A stretch of DNA of 64,000 bases from Microbacterium sp. Root180 (GCF_001428485.1 NZ_LMHS01000003.1:558001-622000); one strand, 5' to 3'; positions 1 to 8,905 are shown, counted from the first letter of the stretch. Notes: generated from the sequence alone by a model not told the origin. Numbers and translations: made by a program.

Positions 1-47
1 TGCTTCGCTGCGCTCGCTCCTCCCCGAATCCCGCCGTGCCCAGAGAA
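1..47. other. Window edge, no gene
   Basis: No coding sequence can be supported here. Bases 2-19 resemble the reverse complement of the short repeat seen complete at 12443-12471 and 24954-25030, so this may be the end of another copy cut by the window edge. Confidence 0.3.
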
Positions 48-84
48 CGACTGAAGGGCCCCGCTTCGCGGAGCCCTTCAGTCG
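48..84 (-). terminator. Rho-independent-type hairpin after tRNA-Tyr
   Basis: A perfect 12 bp inverted repeat (48-59 with 73-84) whose loop can pair further (CCGC-TTC-GCGG). It lies 5 bases beyond the 3' end of the tRNA gene. On the minus strand the stem is followed by TTCTCTG, a weak T-rich tail. Confidence 0.75.
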
Positions 85-89
85 TTCGG

Positions 90-171
90 TGGCGAGTGAG
101 GGATTCGAACCCCCGAATGCTGAGCAGTCTGATTTACAGTCAGATCCCTTTGGCCGCTTGGGTAACTCGCC
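90..171 (-). tRNA. tRNA-Tyr (anticodon GUA)
   Basis: Read on the minus strand, the 82 nt sequence folds as a class II tRNA. The acceptor arm GGCGAGT pairs with ACTCGCC and is followed by discriminator A. The anticodon stem-loop is CTGACT-GTA-AATCAG, there is a long variable arm as in bacterial tRNA-Tyr, and the T arm contains GGTTCGAATCC. The CCA end is not encoded; the next bases are CCG. The GUA anticodon reads tyrosine codons. Confidence 0.96.
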
Positions 172-218
172 AGGCGCATCCGTCCGACTTTGACAGACGA
201 CCGGAGGCGCGATCCACA

Positions 219-224
219 ATCATA
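219..224 (-). promoter_or_regulatory. Probable -10 of tRNA-Tyr promoter
   Basis: On the minus strand this is TATGAT, a near-perfect -10 hexamer. A poor -35 candidate (TTCGAG) lies 17 bp further upstream. Transcription would begin about 40 bases before the mature tRNA 5' end. Confidence 0.5.
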
Positions 225-269
225 CGCTGTGCGAGGCAGTGCTCGAAATCGGAATACCGGCGGTCTGGA

Positions 270-1184
270 TCAGGTGCCGATGCGGTCCAGATCGAGCGAC
301 TCGAGCGACGCTGCCGTGCGCAGAAGGGCACCCTCGAACCGGCACGTCGCGGCCGCGACATCCATCGCCGAGGCCAGCACTGCGGCCCACTCCTCCTCGC
401 TCGACGGGGCACCCCCGGCGAGCGCCGCCACCGCTGCCGCGAAGGCCGCGTCGCCCGCGCCCATCGTGTCGACGATGCGCCCGGGCAGGTTCGAGATCGG
501 GTGCGTGACCACGAGCTCACCCGCCTCGATCGTCGCCCCGAACGCGCCCTGCGTGGCGAGCACGGCGCCGACCCCGAGGTCCACGAGCCGGGCCCGCAGC
601 GCGTCGAGGGTCTCGCCGTACAGGAGCGCCGCGTCGTCCTCGCCGACCTTGACGAGCGCCGCACCCGCCGCGAGCCGCTCGAACCCGCGCACGAACTCCT
701 CGGAATCGCGCATCATCCCGGATCGCGGATTCGGATCGATCGCGAGGCTCGCCCCGGCGGAAGAGATCGCGTCGGCCAGTTCGTCCGTCTGCGCGGTGTC
801 GTCGAAGGCGAAGCAGCTCACGACGACGAGCGCGGCATCCGCCATCGCCGCTCGCTCCCGTTCGCCGAAGCGGATGCGCCGTTGCTGCGACGCCGCGTTG
901 AAGACGTACTCGGGCTCCCCGCCACCGGAGCGTGTGCTCACGGCGCGAGCCGTGCCCAGCGGCGACGGCGTCTCGATGAGCTCGACGCCGTAGTCACCGA
1001 GGTAGGAGCGGATGTGCGAGCCGGGCTCGTCGTCGCCCACCATCGCGAGCAGGGTGGCCGGCACGCCGAGCCGCGTCAGACCGACCGCCACGTTGAGCGC
1101 CGCACCCCCGACGAACTCCCGCACGCCGTTGTCGTCGCGCAGCTCGTCGATGAGCGCGTCGCCGACCACGACGATGCGGTTCAT
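270..1184 (-). CDS. PfkB-family carbohydrate kinase
   Basis: A 304-residue cytoplasmic sugar kinase that transfers phosphate from ATP to a sugar such as fructose or ribose. The N-terminal PfkB signature GGAALNVAVGLTRLG starts near residue 26. The C-terminal signature DTMGAGDAAFAA near residue 240 holds the anion hole and the catalytic Asp of GAGD. The ATG at 1184 was chosen because it overlaps the stop of the upstream FBP-type gene (ATGA), giving translational coupling, and because the family homology begins there. The exact substrate cannot be read from the sequence. Confidence 0.9.
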   Translation of the reverse strand: MNRIVVVGDALIDELRDDNGVREFVGGAALNVAVGLTRLGVPATLLAMVGDDEPGSHIRSYLGDYGVELIETPSPLGTARAVSTRSGGGEPEYVFNAASQQRRIRFGERERAAMADAALVVVSCFAFDDTAQTDELADAISSAGASLAIDPNPRSGMMRDSEEFVRGFERLAAGAALVKVGEDDAALLYGETLDALRARLVDLGVGAVLATQGAFGATIEAGELVVTHPISNLPGRIVDTMGAGDAAFAAAVAALAGGAPSSEEEWAAVLASAMDVAAATCRFEGALLRTAASLESLDLDRIGT

Positions 1185-1681
1185 CGGCGCACCTCGGCGT
1201 TCTCGAGAACGCGATCGACGAAGGCCACGGCGCGCCGGGTGGTGCCGTCGATGCGCAGATCCACGCTCGCACGCACCTCGCTGGGCGCGAGCGGCATCGC
1301 GAGCCGCACATTCTCGTGGCACGAAAGGTCGGTGCAGATGTAGGTCCCGACGCTGTCGCCGTGCTCACCGGCAGCGCCCGCACGGCGGGCCGTGAACATC
1401 GCGACCTGATCGGCCGGCTGCATGGTGTGGCACACGTTGCACATGGCCGACCGCGCCCTCGACGTGCCCTCGGCCGCGCGCAGCACGACACCGCGAGGTT
1501 CGCCCTCGACCTCGACGATCAGGTATCCGCGTCCGCGCGTGCGCGGATCGCGCCACGCAAAGAAGTCGAGGTGATCCCAGTCGGCGAGCAGGAAGTCGGT
1601 CGGCAGCGCGACGATCCTCAGGTCGTCCGGTGAAGCGTTCGCGAACGATGAACGCACGTCGTCTTCGGTCAGTGGGCGCAT
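1181..1681 (-). CDS. FBP-domain (treble-clef zinc finger) protein
   Basis: A 166-residue protein matching the FBP C-terminal family, the zinc-finger domain of FusB/FusC-type EF-G-binding proteins. Four cysteines (81, 84, 116, 121) in a CxxC...CxxxxC arrangement would bind zinc. Known FusB proteins release EF-G from fusidic acid, but this stand-alone actinobacterial form is uncharacterised. TAGACT (1701-1706, minus strand) fits a -10 and is followed by a short leader with a GAGGAGG ribosome site. It forms a two-gene unit with the sugar kinase (ATGA overlap). Confidence 0.82.
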   Translation of the reverse strand: MRPLTEDDVRSSFANASPDDLRIVALPTDFLLADWDHLDFFAWRDPRTRGRGYLIVEVEGEPRGVVLRAAEGTSRARSAMCNVCHTMQPADQVAMFTARRAGAAGEHGDSVGTYICTDLSCHENVRLAMPLAPSEVRASVDLRIDGTTRRAVAFVDRVLENAEVRR

Positions 1682-1746
1682 GGCACCTCCTCGCGACCCC
1701 AGTCTACGAACGACGGCCGATCGCGGAACCCCCGGCCGGGCGGGAG

Positions 1747-1788
1747 CGGATGCCTCGTGCCGACGCGAGGTGCGGGACGAGGCATCCG
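1747..1788 (-). terminator. Hairpin after BASS transporter gene
   Basis: Perfect 12 bp inverted repeat (1747-1758 with 1777-1788), 11 bases downstream of the transporter stop and before the next minus-strand promoter. There is no clear T-run. Confidence 0.65.
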
Positions 1789-1799
1789 TCCACCGGTCG

Positions 1800-2708
1800 T
1801 CAGGCCGACGCCGCCGGTGCTGCGGCGTCGTCGGCGGGCTCGAGCTCGTCGTCGGCGCTTGCGCCGCGCTCGCGGATGAGGAAGCCGAACCCGAAGGCGA
1901 TGAAGAACATCAGCACGCCATAGACCGCGGCGGGAAGACTGAGCTCCGTCGAGTTGAGCACGGTCTGCGCGATGACGATCGCCAGCGTCGCGTTGTGGAT
2001 GCCGATCTCGAACGACGCCGCGATGGCCTGGCGCTTGCCCACCCTCAGCAGGCGGGGAACCAGATAGCCGACGGTGAGGCTGATGAGGCAGAACACGATC
2101 GTGATGATGGAGAGGCGCGCGAAGTTCTCGACGAGGAGCGTCCAGTTCGACGCGACGGCGCCCGCGATCACGACGACGAGGATGATGACCGACGCGATGC
2201 GCACGGGCTTGTCCATCGCCTTGGCGAACGTCGGCCAGAGCCGGCGCACCACCATGCCGATCGCGACGGGGACCAGGACGATCGCGAACACTTCGAGCAC
2301 CTTCGCCCACTGCATCCCCAGCTCGTCGTCGAACGGGTCGAAGTACGCGATCGCGAAGTTGGTGATGAGCGGCAGGGTGATGACGGAGATCACGGAGTTC
2401 ACGGCGGTGAGGGAGATGTTCAGGGCGACGTCGCCCCGGAACAGGTGACTGTACAGATTGGCGGTGGTGCCTCCGGGCGACGCCGCGAGCATCATCATTC
2501 CCACGGCGAGAACCGGGGGAAGCTGGAAGGCCAGCACGAGCCCGAAGCAGATGGCGGGCAGGAGGATCAGCTGGCACAGCAGTGCCACGATCACCGCCTT
2601 CGGCTGCTTGAGGACTCGCGCGAAGTCTCCGAGAGTGAGGCTCAATCCGAGCCCGAACATGATGATCCCGAGGGCTACGGGAAGGCCGATGGTGGTCAAC
2701 GCTGACAT
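1800..2708 (-). CDS. Bile acid:sodium symporter (BASS) family transporter
   Basis: A 302-residue integral membrane protein with about nine hydrophobic helices. The family transports organic anions with sodium. The segment AASPGGTTANLYSHLFRGD matches the conserved SPGG-type motif after the fourth helix, and N-rich helix-breaking stretches such as SLTAVNSVISV follow. The C-terminus is a charged, alanine-rich tail. It is flanked by a terminator hairpin and by the palindromic element at 2741-2860 and appears monocistronic. The substrate is unknown; bacterial members include panto-compound and keto-acid transporters as well as bile acid carriers. Confidence 0.88.
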   Translation of the reverse strand: MSALTTIGLPVALGIIMFGLGLSLTLGDFARVLKQPKAVIVALLCQLILLPAICFGLVLAFQLPPVLAVGMMMLAASPGGTTANLYSHLFRGDVALNISLTAVNSVISVITLPLITNFAIAYFDPFDDELGMQWAKVLEVFAIVLVPVAIGMVVRRLWPTFAKAMDKPVRIASVIILVVVIAGAVASNWTLLVENFARLSIITIVFCLISLTVGYLVPRLLRVGKRQAIAASFEIGIHNATLAIVIAQTVLNSTELSLPAAVYGVLMFFIAFGFGFLIRERGASADDELEPADDAAAPAASA

Positions 2709-2740
2709 GGCACTCAGTGTGCCGGATGCCGCGACCCCGT

Positions 2741-2860
2741 GTCACGCCTGGCGGCACGACTCGCCGAGAACCCGGTCACGCCTGGCGCCCCGACTCGCCG
2801 AGAACGCAGTTGTGTACCGCCGATCCCGTTGAAACGGGACACAAGTGCGTTCTCGGCGAG
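2741..2860. repeat. Palindromic intergenic element with tandem half-copy
   Basis: A near-identical 31 bp direct repeat (2741-2771 and 2775-2805) leads into a long hairpin. The 15 bp perfect arms are 2794-2808 and 2846-2860 (CTCGCCGAGAACGCA and complement). Inside them TTGTGT/ACACAA (2810-2815, 2839-2844) and TCCCGT/ACGGGA also pair. It lies between the 3' end of the GH13 gene and the 5' end of the BASS gene. The right half (GACACAAGTGCGTTCTCG) recurs with one change at 26258-26276. Confidence 0.85.
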
Positions 2861-2873
2861 CGAGGAACGGGGG

Positions 2874-4844
2874 TCAGGGCTCCCGGACCTCATCCGCCGG
2901 GGTCGGGATGTCCGCGTCGACCACGCCGCGGGACACCTCGGTGGCCTCGACGGGCTGCACCGGAGCGGGAGCCGCGACGCCCGGCAGCGCCCACACCGCG
3001 AAGGCGGGTCCGTCGGCCGAGAGCAGCACGGCGCCGTCGTCGGCCACGGCGAGCGTGGCGTCGCCGAAGAGGGCGGTCGCGGCGGAGGCCCCCGGCACGG
3101 CGCCGGCGTCGAGCGCGGCATCCGCATCTCCGCGGCTGGCGAGCACGAGAAGGGTCTCGTCGGCGGACTCGCGCACGAACACGACGGTCTCGTCGTCGGT
3201 GTGCACCCAGCGGAACCCGCCCGACTGCAGAGCGGGGTGCGCGCGGCGCAGCGCGATGAGGTCGCGATACAGGGCGATGCGCTCGGCGACGGCCGGCTCG
3301 CCCTCGGTGCCCCAGGGCATCGGGGTGCGGCTCTCCTCGCCGTCCGCGCCGACGAGCCCGAACTCGTCGCCGGCGAACACGACCGGCAGGCCCGGCATCG
3401 TCAGCGACAGGCCGACCGCGACCGGGATCGCCCCGGGCGCCGCGTTGGTCGCGAAGCGCGCCGTGTCGTGCGTGTCGAGCGGCTGCATGTTGCCCAGGCG
3501 CACGCGCCACGGGATGCCGGCAGTGAACCGCGTCACGGCGTCGGCGAACTCGCGCGCGGTGTAGCGGGGGATGCCGCCGATCGGCTGGCCGAAGAACCAG
3601 GACTCGGTGAGCTCTTCCCCGTTCGCATCGAGGTAGGGCACGCCGGTCGGCTCGCTCAGCCAGCCCCACACCGGACGGGTGAACGACGGGTACGTCATCG
3701 CGCCGTGCCAGCCGTCGCCCTGGAGGTCGCTCGCGGCGTCGTTGGTCGACTCCCCCAGCAGGATCGCGTCGGGATTGATGCGCAGCATCGTCTCGCGCAG
3801 CAGCTGCCGCACCTCGGCGTTGAGATCGACGTCGCCCAGGCGCCCGGTCATGTTCGCGACGTCGATGCGCCAGCCGTCGGCGCTGTACGGCGGCTTCAGC
3901 CACTTCGCCACGACCGAGTCGTCACCCGAGATGAACCGGCGACGCAGCTCCTCCGACGACCAGTCGAACTTCGGCAGACTCGCATAGCCCAGCCACGACA
4001 CGTACTCGGTGTTGCCCTCGTCGGTGAAGTAGTAGAACTCCGTCTCGGGAGCATCCGGGTTGCCGAATGCGCTGCGGAACCATTCGTGACTGTCGCCGGA
4101 GTGGTTGCTCGTGAGATCTCCGATGACCCGGATGCCGCGGGCGTGCGCCGCCTCGATCAGTCGCACGTACGCCTCATCGCCGCCGAGCAGCGGGTCGATG
4201 CGCTCGAAGCTGCCCGCGTCGTAGCGGTGGTTCGACTCGGCCGGGAAGACGGGGGTGAGATAGAGCAGGTTGGCGCCGAGAGCCACGAGGTGGTCGAGCT
4301 TCTCGATGACACCCTCGAGGTCGCCCCCGTAGAACTGCTGCGACCGCCCCGGCATCACGGGATCGACCGGGTCGGACCACTGGGCCGGGATCGCCCAGTC
4401 CGGTGTCGGGTGGGTGTCGGCCTGCGCCGAGCGGGCGAACCGGTCGGGGAACACCTGATACAGCACGGCCTCGTTCAGCCACGCGGGCGGCGCCGGGTGG
4501 GCGACGAGGGCGAAGTCCTCGGCGTCGAGCGTCTCGATGCGGTGCAGGCCGGTCTGGTTCAGCCACTCGACGCGGCCGTCCTCGTGCTGCAGCATCCACC
4601 GGTAGCCGTGCCGCGGGTTGCGCACGGTGACCGGCGCCTCCCACCAGTCCCATCCGTCCGCGGCGCCGATGCGCGCGGCGTCGGTCCACTCGGGCTCGTG
4701 GTCGGGGTTCGAGCGCGTGCGCACGGCGGCGAGCGGGCCGTATCCGGCGGGCACGCGCAGGCGCACGTGCACGACGTCTCCGAGCGCGGGCGCGACCGCG
4801 GACACGTGCAGCGCCGATCCATCGTGGTGCGGGACGAGGGTCAT
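2874..4844 (-). CDS. GH13 alpha-glycosidase (cyclomaltodextrinase/neopullulanase type)
   Basis: A 656-residue alpha-amylase-superfamily enzyme. Residues 1-105 look like an N-terminal beta domain, residues 125-540 the catalytic barrel, and the rest a C-terminal beta domain. The likely catalytic triad is Asp328 (GWRIDVAN), Glu365 (ILLGEST) and Asp460 (DTHDTARF). There is no signal peptide, so it should act in the cytoplasm on maltodextrins brought in by MalEFG encoded just upstream. The ATG at 4844 has a GGAAAGG ribosome site and overlaps the stop of a 24-codon leader frame. Exact specificity is uncertain. Confidence 0.9.
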   Translation of the reverse strand: MTLVPHHDGSALHVSAVAPALGDVVHVRLRVPAGYGPLAAVRTRSNPDHEPEWTDAARIGAADGWDWWEAPVTVRNPRHGYRWMLQHEDGRVEWLNQTGLHRIETLDAEDFALVAHPAPPAWLNEAVLYQVFPDRFARSAQADTHPTPDWAIPAQWSDPVDPVMPGRSQQFYGGDLEGVIEKLDHLVALGANLLYLTPVFPAESNHRYDAGSFERIDPLLGGDEAYVRLIEAAHARGIRVIGDLTSNHSGDSHEWFRSAFGNPDAPETEFYYFTDEGNTEYVSWLGYASLPKFDWSSEELRRRFISGDDSVVAKWLKPPYSADGWRIDVANMTGRLGDVDLNAEVRQLLRETMLRINPDAILLGESTNDAASDLQGDGWHGAMTYPSFTRPVWGWLSEPTGVPYLDANGEELTESWFFGQPIGGIPRYTAREFADAVTRFTAGIPWRVRLGNMQPLDTHDTARFATNAAPGAIPVAVGLSLTMPGLPVVFAGDEFGLVGADGEESRTPMPWGTEGEPAVAERIALYRDLIALRRAHPALQSGGFRWVHTDDETVVFVRESADETLLVLASRGDADAALDAGAVPGASAATALFGDATLAVADDGAVLLSADGPAFAVWALPGVAAPAPVQPVEATEVSRGVVDADIPTPADEVREP

Positions 4845-4915
4845 GACGGGCCTTTCCAGGACGATCGGCAGCGCGCGCCGCCGAGAGTGCGACGTGGTTG
4901 CACGGCCGTGGCCAT
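4841..4915 (-). CDS. Possible 24-residue leader peptide upstream of GH13
   Basis: A small frame starts with ATG at 4915, has GAGGG 7 bases upstream, and ends in a TGA that overlaps the GH13 start (ATGA at 4841-4844). The peptide is basic (begins MATAVQPRRTLGG) and matches nothing I recognise. The spacing suggests translational coupling or a leader function, but chance is possible. Confidence 0.35.
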   Translation of the reverse strand: MATAVQPRRTLGGARCRSSWKGPS

Positions 4916-4943
4916 GACAGAGCCCTCGAGTTGTATGGAACCA

Positions 4944-4966
4944 GGATGCCGCGAGCCGCGGCATCC
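4944..4966 (-). terminator. Hairpin between malG and GH13
   Basis: Perfect 10 bp inverted repeat with a 3-base loop, two bases after the malG stop codon. It may partly terminate, or protect the upstream mRNA, since the GH13 gene lies in the same direction with no obvious promoter of its own. Confidence 0.5.
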
Positions 4967-4968
4967 GT

Positions 4969-5964
4969 CTACTTCACGCTGCCGGCGATCAGCCCGCCCG
5001 CGATGTACCGCTGGAGAACGAGGAACAGGATCATCACCGGCAGTGCCGCGAGCACCGCGCCGGCGGCGAAGATGCCCCAGTTCTGCGACTGGAAGCCCGA
5101 CACCAGCTGGAACAGGCCGATCGCGAGGGTCTGGTCGCGCGGGTCGGTCAGCAGCACGCTCGCGATGGCGAACTCGCCGATGAACCCGATGAAGCTCAGC
5201 AGGCCGATGACGGCGAGGACCGGAGTGACCAGCGGGAGCATGATCGTGAAGAACACGCGGGCGTGCCCGGCGCCGTCGATCTTCGCGGCCTCGTCGATCG
5301 CGGTCGGGATCGTGTTGAAGAACCCGTACATGAGGAAGGTGTTCACGCCGAGCGCGCCGCCGAGGTACACCATGATCAGACCGGCGTGCGTGCCGAGGCC
5401 GATCGCGGGGAACACATCGGTGATCCAGATCATCGTGAGGAAGATCGCGACGATCATGAGCAGCTGCGGGAACATCTGCAGGATCAGCAGCGCCAGGAGG
5501 CCCGTGCGGCGCCCGCGGAAGCGCATCCGCGAGAACGCGTAGGCACCCATCGCGCACAGCAGCACCGTGAAGGCGCTCGAGACCACCGAGATGACGAGCG
5601 CGTTCCAGTACCAGGTCAGGTAGATGCCGCCGTCGCGCGTGAGGATCTCGGTGTAGTTGTCGAGCGAGAACGCACGGAACAGCTCGTTCGACCCGGTCAG
5701 CGTGCCGATGGGGTTGAGCGAAGCGGAGAGCACGTAGGCCAGGGGGAGCAGCGCGAAGATGATCGCGGCGATCCCGACGAGGTGACGCCAGCCCTTGTCG
5801 ACGAACCACCGGCCGAAGGGCTGGCGACGCTCGCCCTTGACGCGCTTGGGAGGTTTCGAGGCGAAGTCGCCCATGCCGGCCATCGTCGTGACGCCCTCGG
5901 CGCGGCCGATGCGGTTCTCGAGGAGCTGGTCCTCTTTGATCTGGCGGTCGATGGAGTCGGACAT
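4969..5964 (-). CDS. malG: Maltose-type ABC transporter permease MalG
   Basis: A 331-residue inner-membrane permease with six predicted helices after a ~55-residue cytoplasmic N-terminus. The EAA loop that contacts the ATPase is visible as IDEAAKIDGAG near residue 220. Its start overlaps the malF stop (TGATG) and has a GGAGGA ribosome site, so MalF and MalG are translationally coupled and form the transmembrane pair. An in-frame ATG about 27 codons downstream (MAGMGDFASK) is a possible alternative start. Confidence 0.92.
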   Translation of the reverse strand: MSDSIDRQIKEDQLLENRIGRAEGVTTMAGMGDFASKPPKRVKGERRQPFGRWFVDKGWRHLVGIAAIIFALLPLAYVLSASLNPIGTLTGSNELFRAFSLDNYTEILTRDGGIYLTWYWNALVISVVSSAFTVLLCAMGAYAFSRMRFRGRRTGLLALLILQMFPQLLMIVAIFLTMIWITDVFPAIGLGTHAGLIMVYLGGALGVNTFLMYGFFNTIPTAIDEAAKIDGAGHARVFFTIMLPLVTPVLAVIGLLSFIGFIGEFAIASVLLTDPRDQTLAIGLFQLVSGFQSQNWGIFAAGAVLAALPVMILFLVLQRYIAGGLIAGSVK

Positions 5965-7565
5965 CAGTGCAGATCCTCCAGTGACTTCGTCGATCGGAAG
6001 GAGATGGCGGCGATGATCGCGACGATGATGAAGATCAGGATCGACAGGGCGCTCGCGAGACCGTAGTCACGCCCACCTCCGCTGCCGAAGGCGATCTTGT
6101 AGACCATCGTGATCATGATGTCGGTCGCACCGATCGGCATCGTCGTATCGGGGAACCTCGGATTACCGCCGGTCAGCATGAAGATGACGGCGAAGTTGTT
6201 GAAGTTGAACGCGAAGGTGGCGATCAGCAGCGGCGCCACGGCGACGAACAGCAGCGGCAGCTTGATCGATCGGAAGATCCGCCACGCTCCCGCGCCGTCC
6301 ATCTTGGCGGCCTCGATGACGTCGTCGGGCAGCGACTGCAGAGCACCGGTGCACACCAGGAACATGTAGGCATAGCCGAGCCACATGTTCACGAGGAGCA
6401 CGCTCAGGCGCGCGAGCCAGGGATCGCTCAGCCAGGGGATGTCCGCGCCGCCGAAGATCACCTCGTTGATGAAGCCGAACTCCTGGTTCAGCATGCCCGC
6501 CCACACCAGACCGGTGAGATAGGTGGGGAACGCATACGGGAGGATCACGAGGATCCGGTAGATCTTCTTGCCCCGCAGTGTCGGGTGATTGAAGACGATC
6601 GCGAGGAAGAGCCCGAGCGCGAAGCAGAGCAGCGTCGAGAAGAACGCGAAGGCGAACGTCCAGATGGTGACACGGATGAGCGGGTCGCGGACCTGCTCGT
6701 TCGTGAAGGCGTACGCGTAGTTGTCCCAGCCGATCACGACGCGCCAGCCGGGCGTCAGGGTCTGGCCGTCCTCGGCGCGGAAGTTGCCCTCGCCGTCGTC
6801 GGCGTAGACGGCGCCGGTCTCGGTGTTCGTGAAGGTGTCGGCCGTCTCGTCGTACTCGAGGGTCGAGGTGAAGACGAAGGCCGTCGTTCCGTCGGGAGTG
6901 CGCAGCGTGCCGTCGTTGATGTCGTCCGACACCGGGATGTTGAGGGCCAGGACCTCGTCCTGGAAGCGGAGCACCTGGTTGAGATTGAGGCGCTCCCAGC
7001 CGTCGGGGGCAGACGACGCGTCCTCCAGCGGCTGCTCGTTGGTGCCGAAGGCGGTGCCGCCGCCGGGCTCGGCGACGAGCATGCCGAACTGGTCGGCCTG
7101 CTTGTAGACCTCGACCGCGTACGAGGGGGAATCCGGAACCCGCTGCTGCGAAGTGCTCACGATCTGCTCGATCGCGTCTTCCTTCGTGCTGTTGTGCGCG
7201 TCGCCGTAGTTCGTGAACGAGATATAGCCCGTGTAGAAGATCACGAAGACCTGGAAGATGGCGAGGAAGAACAGGCCGGGCGTGAGGTACTTGGCCGGGA
7301 GGACCCCGGGCTTCAGGTAGATGTAGTTGACCAGGCCGACGACGGCGACGAGCAGCGCCGCGGCGAGCCAGTCGCCCTTGCCGATGAGGACGTAGAGGCC
7401 GAACACCGCGAGGGCGTCGATGATGCCGAGCAGCACCACCTTGATCACGAGGGCGAGGATGCCGCCGCTGGTGAGCTTGCGCTGCGGACCGAACTCGGGT
7501 GCGCCGCCTCGGGGCCGCTTCGGCGGCGTGTTCGCGGGGGGTGCCTGTGTCGTCACGTCAGCCAT
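5964..7565 (-). CDS. malF: Maltose-type ABC transporter permease MalF
   Basis: A 533-residue permease, long for the family because of a large extracytoplasmic domain between helices 3 and 4 (about residues 95-250), as in enterobacterial MalF, where that domain contacts the binding protein. The EAA motif is VIEAAKMDGAGAW near residue 415. The ribosome site AGAGGGAG precedes the ATG. It lies between malE and malG. No ATP-binding subunit is encoded in the operon, so a shared MsiK-type ATPase elsewhere is likely. Confidence 0.93.
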   Translation of the reverse strand: MADVTTQAPPANTPPKRPRGGAPEFGPQRKLTSGGILALVIKVVLLGIIDALAVFGLYVLIGKGDWLAAALLVAVVGLVNYIYLKPGVLPAKYLTPGLFFLAIFQVFVIFYTGYISFTNYGDAHNSTKEDAIEQIVSTSQQRVPDSPSYAVEVYKQADQFGMLVAEPGGGTAFGTNEQPLEDASSAPDGWERLNLNQVLRFQDEVLALNIPVSDDINDGTLRTPDGTTAFVFTSTLEYDETADTFTNTETGAVYADDGEGNFRAEDGQTLTPGWRVVIGWDNYAYAFTNEQVRDPLIRVTIWTFAFAFFSTLLCFALGLFLAIVFNHPTLRGKKIYRILVILPYAFPTYLTGLVWAGMLNQEFGFINEVIFGGADIPWLSDPWLARLSVLLVNMWLGYAYMFLVCTGALQSLPDDVIEAAKMDGAGAWRIFRSIKLPLLFVAVAPLLIATFAFNFNNFAVIFMLTGGNPRFPDTTMPIGATDIMITMVYKIAFGSGGGRDYGLASALSILIFIIVAIIAAISFRSTKSLEDLH

Positions 7566-7604
7566 GGACGCTCCCTCTTCGCAGTGTCAAGGTCAGGGTA
7601 GGAG

Positions 7605-7638
7605 GATGGGCGGGGCTCCCGGAAGAGCCCCGCCCATC
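7605..7638 (-). terminator. malE-malF intercistronic hairpin
   Basis: Perfect 14 bp GC-rich inverted repeat (7605-7618 with 7625-7638) located 11 bases after the malE stop. Such structures usually stabilise the binding-protein mRNA or attenuate transcription, giving more MalE than MalF/MalG. No T-run follows, so full termination is unlikely. Confidence 0.7.
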
Positions 7639-7648
7639 GAATGACGGA

Positions 7649-8905
7649 TCAGCCGTCGATGCTGGCCTGAACGTTGTCAGCCGCAACGGTCCAGATCTCG
7701 GCGGGCTCGCCGCCTTCGCCCTTGATGATCTGCAGCTCGGCGTTGCCCCAGTCGGACCACACCGAACCCATCTCGGGGATGGCGGGCATCGGAGCGCCGG
7801 TCTGGCCGATCGCACCGAACGCCGCGACGTCGGGGTCGTCAGCCGAAGCGGTCTCGTACGCCGAGATGAGTGCCGGCGGGCGACCGCCGACCTCGAACAG
7901 GCTCAGCTGCGCCTCTTCGGTGCTGAGGTAGTTGACGATGTAGTTCGTCGCCGCGAGCGCGTTGGTGGACTTGCTCGAGAGGAAGAACGCGTTGACACCG
8001 ACGAAGGGCTTGGCCTCCTGGCCACCGGCGCTCGGGAGCGGGTCGATGGCGTAGTTGATGCCGGCCTCGGCGATCGCGGGGATGTTCCACGGACCGGTGA
8101 GGTAGTACGGCGAGTCGCCCGCGAGGAAGAACTCGCGCGCCTTGTCGCCGTCGATGTTGGCGTTGAAGACGCCCGAGCCGGCAGCACCCTGGGTGCCGAG
8201 CCACGTGGCGAACTCCTGGCCGGCCTCGTCACCGAGGACGAGCTGCGACGAGTCGTAGCTGCCGTCGGCGTTCTGGGCGAAGACCTGCGAGCCGAAGGAC
8301 GTCTGGAACGGGTACAGGTGGTACGGGTCGCCCTGCTCGGGCGACAGGCCCACGAGGAAGGGGTACGTCGTGCCGGCAGCCTTGCCGTTCGCGATGACCT
8401 CGTCGTACGTCTCGGCCGGGTCGGCGACCAGGTCGGCGTTGCGCACGAGCGCGACGTTCTCGACCGAGTACGGCACGCCGTAGACCTTGCCGTCGTAGGT
8501 GACGGCGGCGAGGGATGCCTCGCTGAAGCCGTCGGCGACGTCACCGAGCTCGAGCGGCGCGACGACACCTGCGGCGTAGTACGCGCCGAGCTTGTCGTGG
8601 GGGCTGACGATGACGTCGGGGCCCTTGCCGGTGGGGACCTGGCTGATGAAGTCCTGGTCGACCGTCGCGAAGTCCTTCGTCACGAGCTTGACCTCGATGC
8701 CGGTCTCCTCCGTGAACTGCTCCGAGATCGGCTCGAGCGCGGGCTTGCGCTCGATGTCGACCCAGACAGTGATGGGAGTCGTGTCCTCGTTGTCGCCGCC
8801 GTTGTCGCCGTTGTCTCCGCCGCCGCTCGCGCAGCCGGAGAGCACGAGCGCGCCGCTCGCGATGAGCGCGCTGATCGCGAGTGCGCTCTTCTTGTTCACC
8901 TTCAT
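7649..8905 (-). CDS. malE: Maltose/maltodextrin-binding lipoprotein MalE
   Basis: A 418-residue extracellular solute-binding protein of family 1. The N-terminus is a lipoprotein signal peptide with lipobox LSGC and lipidated Cys25, followed by a Gly/Asp-rich linker. The mature domain captures sugar for MalFG. The ATG at 8905 is preferred to the upstream in-frame ATG at 9001 because the signal peptide begins there, an AGAGAGG ribosome site precedes it, and 9001 lies inside the operator. It is the first gene of malE-malF-malG-GH13. Aromatic residues in the mature part fit sugar stacking. Confidence 0.93.
   Translation of the reverse strand: MKVNKKSALAISALIASGALVLSGCASGGGDNGDNGGDNEDTTPITVWVDIERKPALEPISEQFTEETGIEVKLVTKDFATVDQDFISQVPTGKGPDVIVSPHDKLGAYYAAGVVAPLELGDVADGFSEASLAAVTYDGKVYGVPYSVENVALVRNADLVADPAETYDEVIANGKAAGTTYPFLVGLSPEQGDPYHLYPFQTSFGSQVFAQNADGSYDSSQLVLGDEAGQEFATWLGTQGAAGSGVFNANIDGDKAREFFLAGDSPYYLTGPWNIPAIAEAGINYAIDPLPSAGGQEAKPFVGVNAFFLSSKSTNALAATNYIVNYLSTEEAQLSLFEVGGRPPALISAYETASADDPDVAAFGAIGQTGAPMPAIPEMGSVWSDWGNAELQIIKGEGGEPAEIWTVAADNVQASIDG

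Noticed and set aside
36..1343. A 435-codon plus-strand frame across tRNA-Tyr and the sugar kinase
   Set aside because: It runs through a tRNA gene and is the complement shadow of the PfkB kinase.
2739..5183. An 814-codon open frame opposite the GH13 gene
   Set aside because: It is a GC-rich shadow of the GH13 and malG genes on the other strand. Its translation is low-complexity (Arg/Val/Asp/His) with no family pattern, and the true genes are clear.
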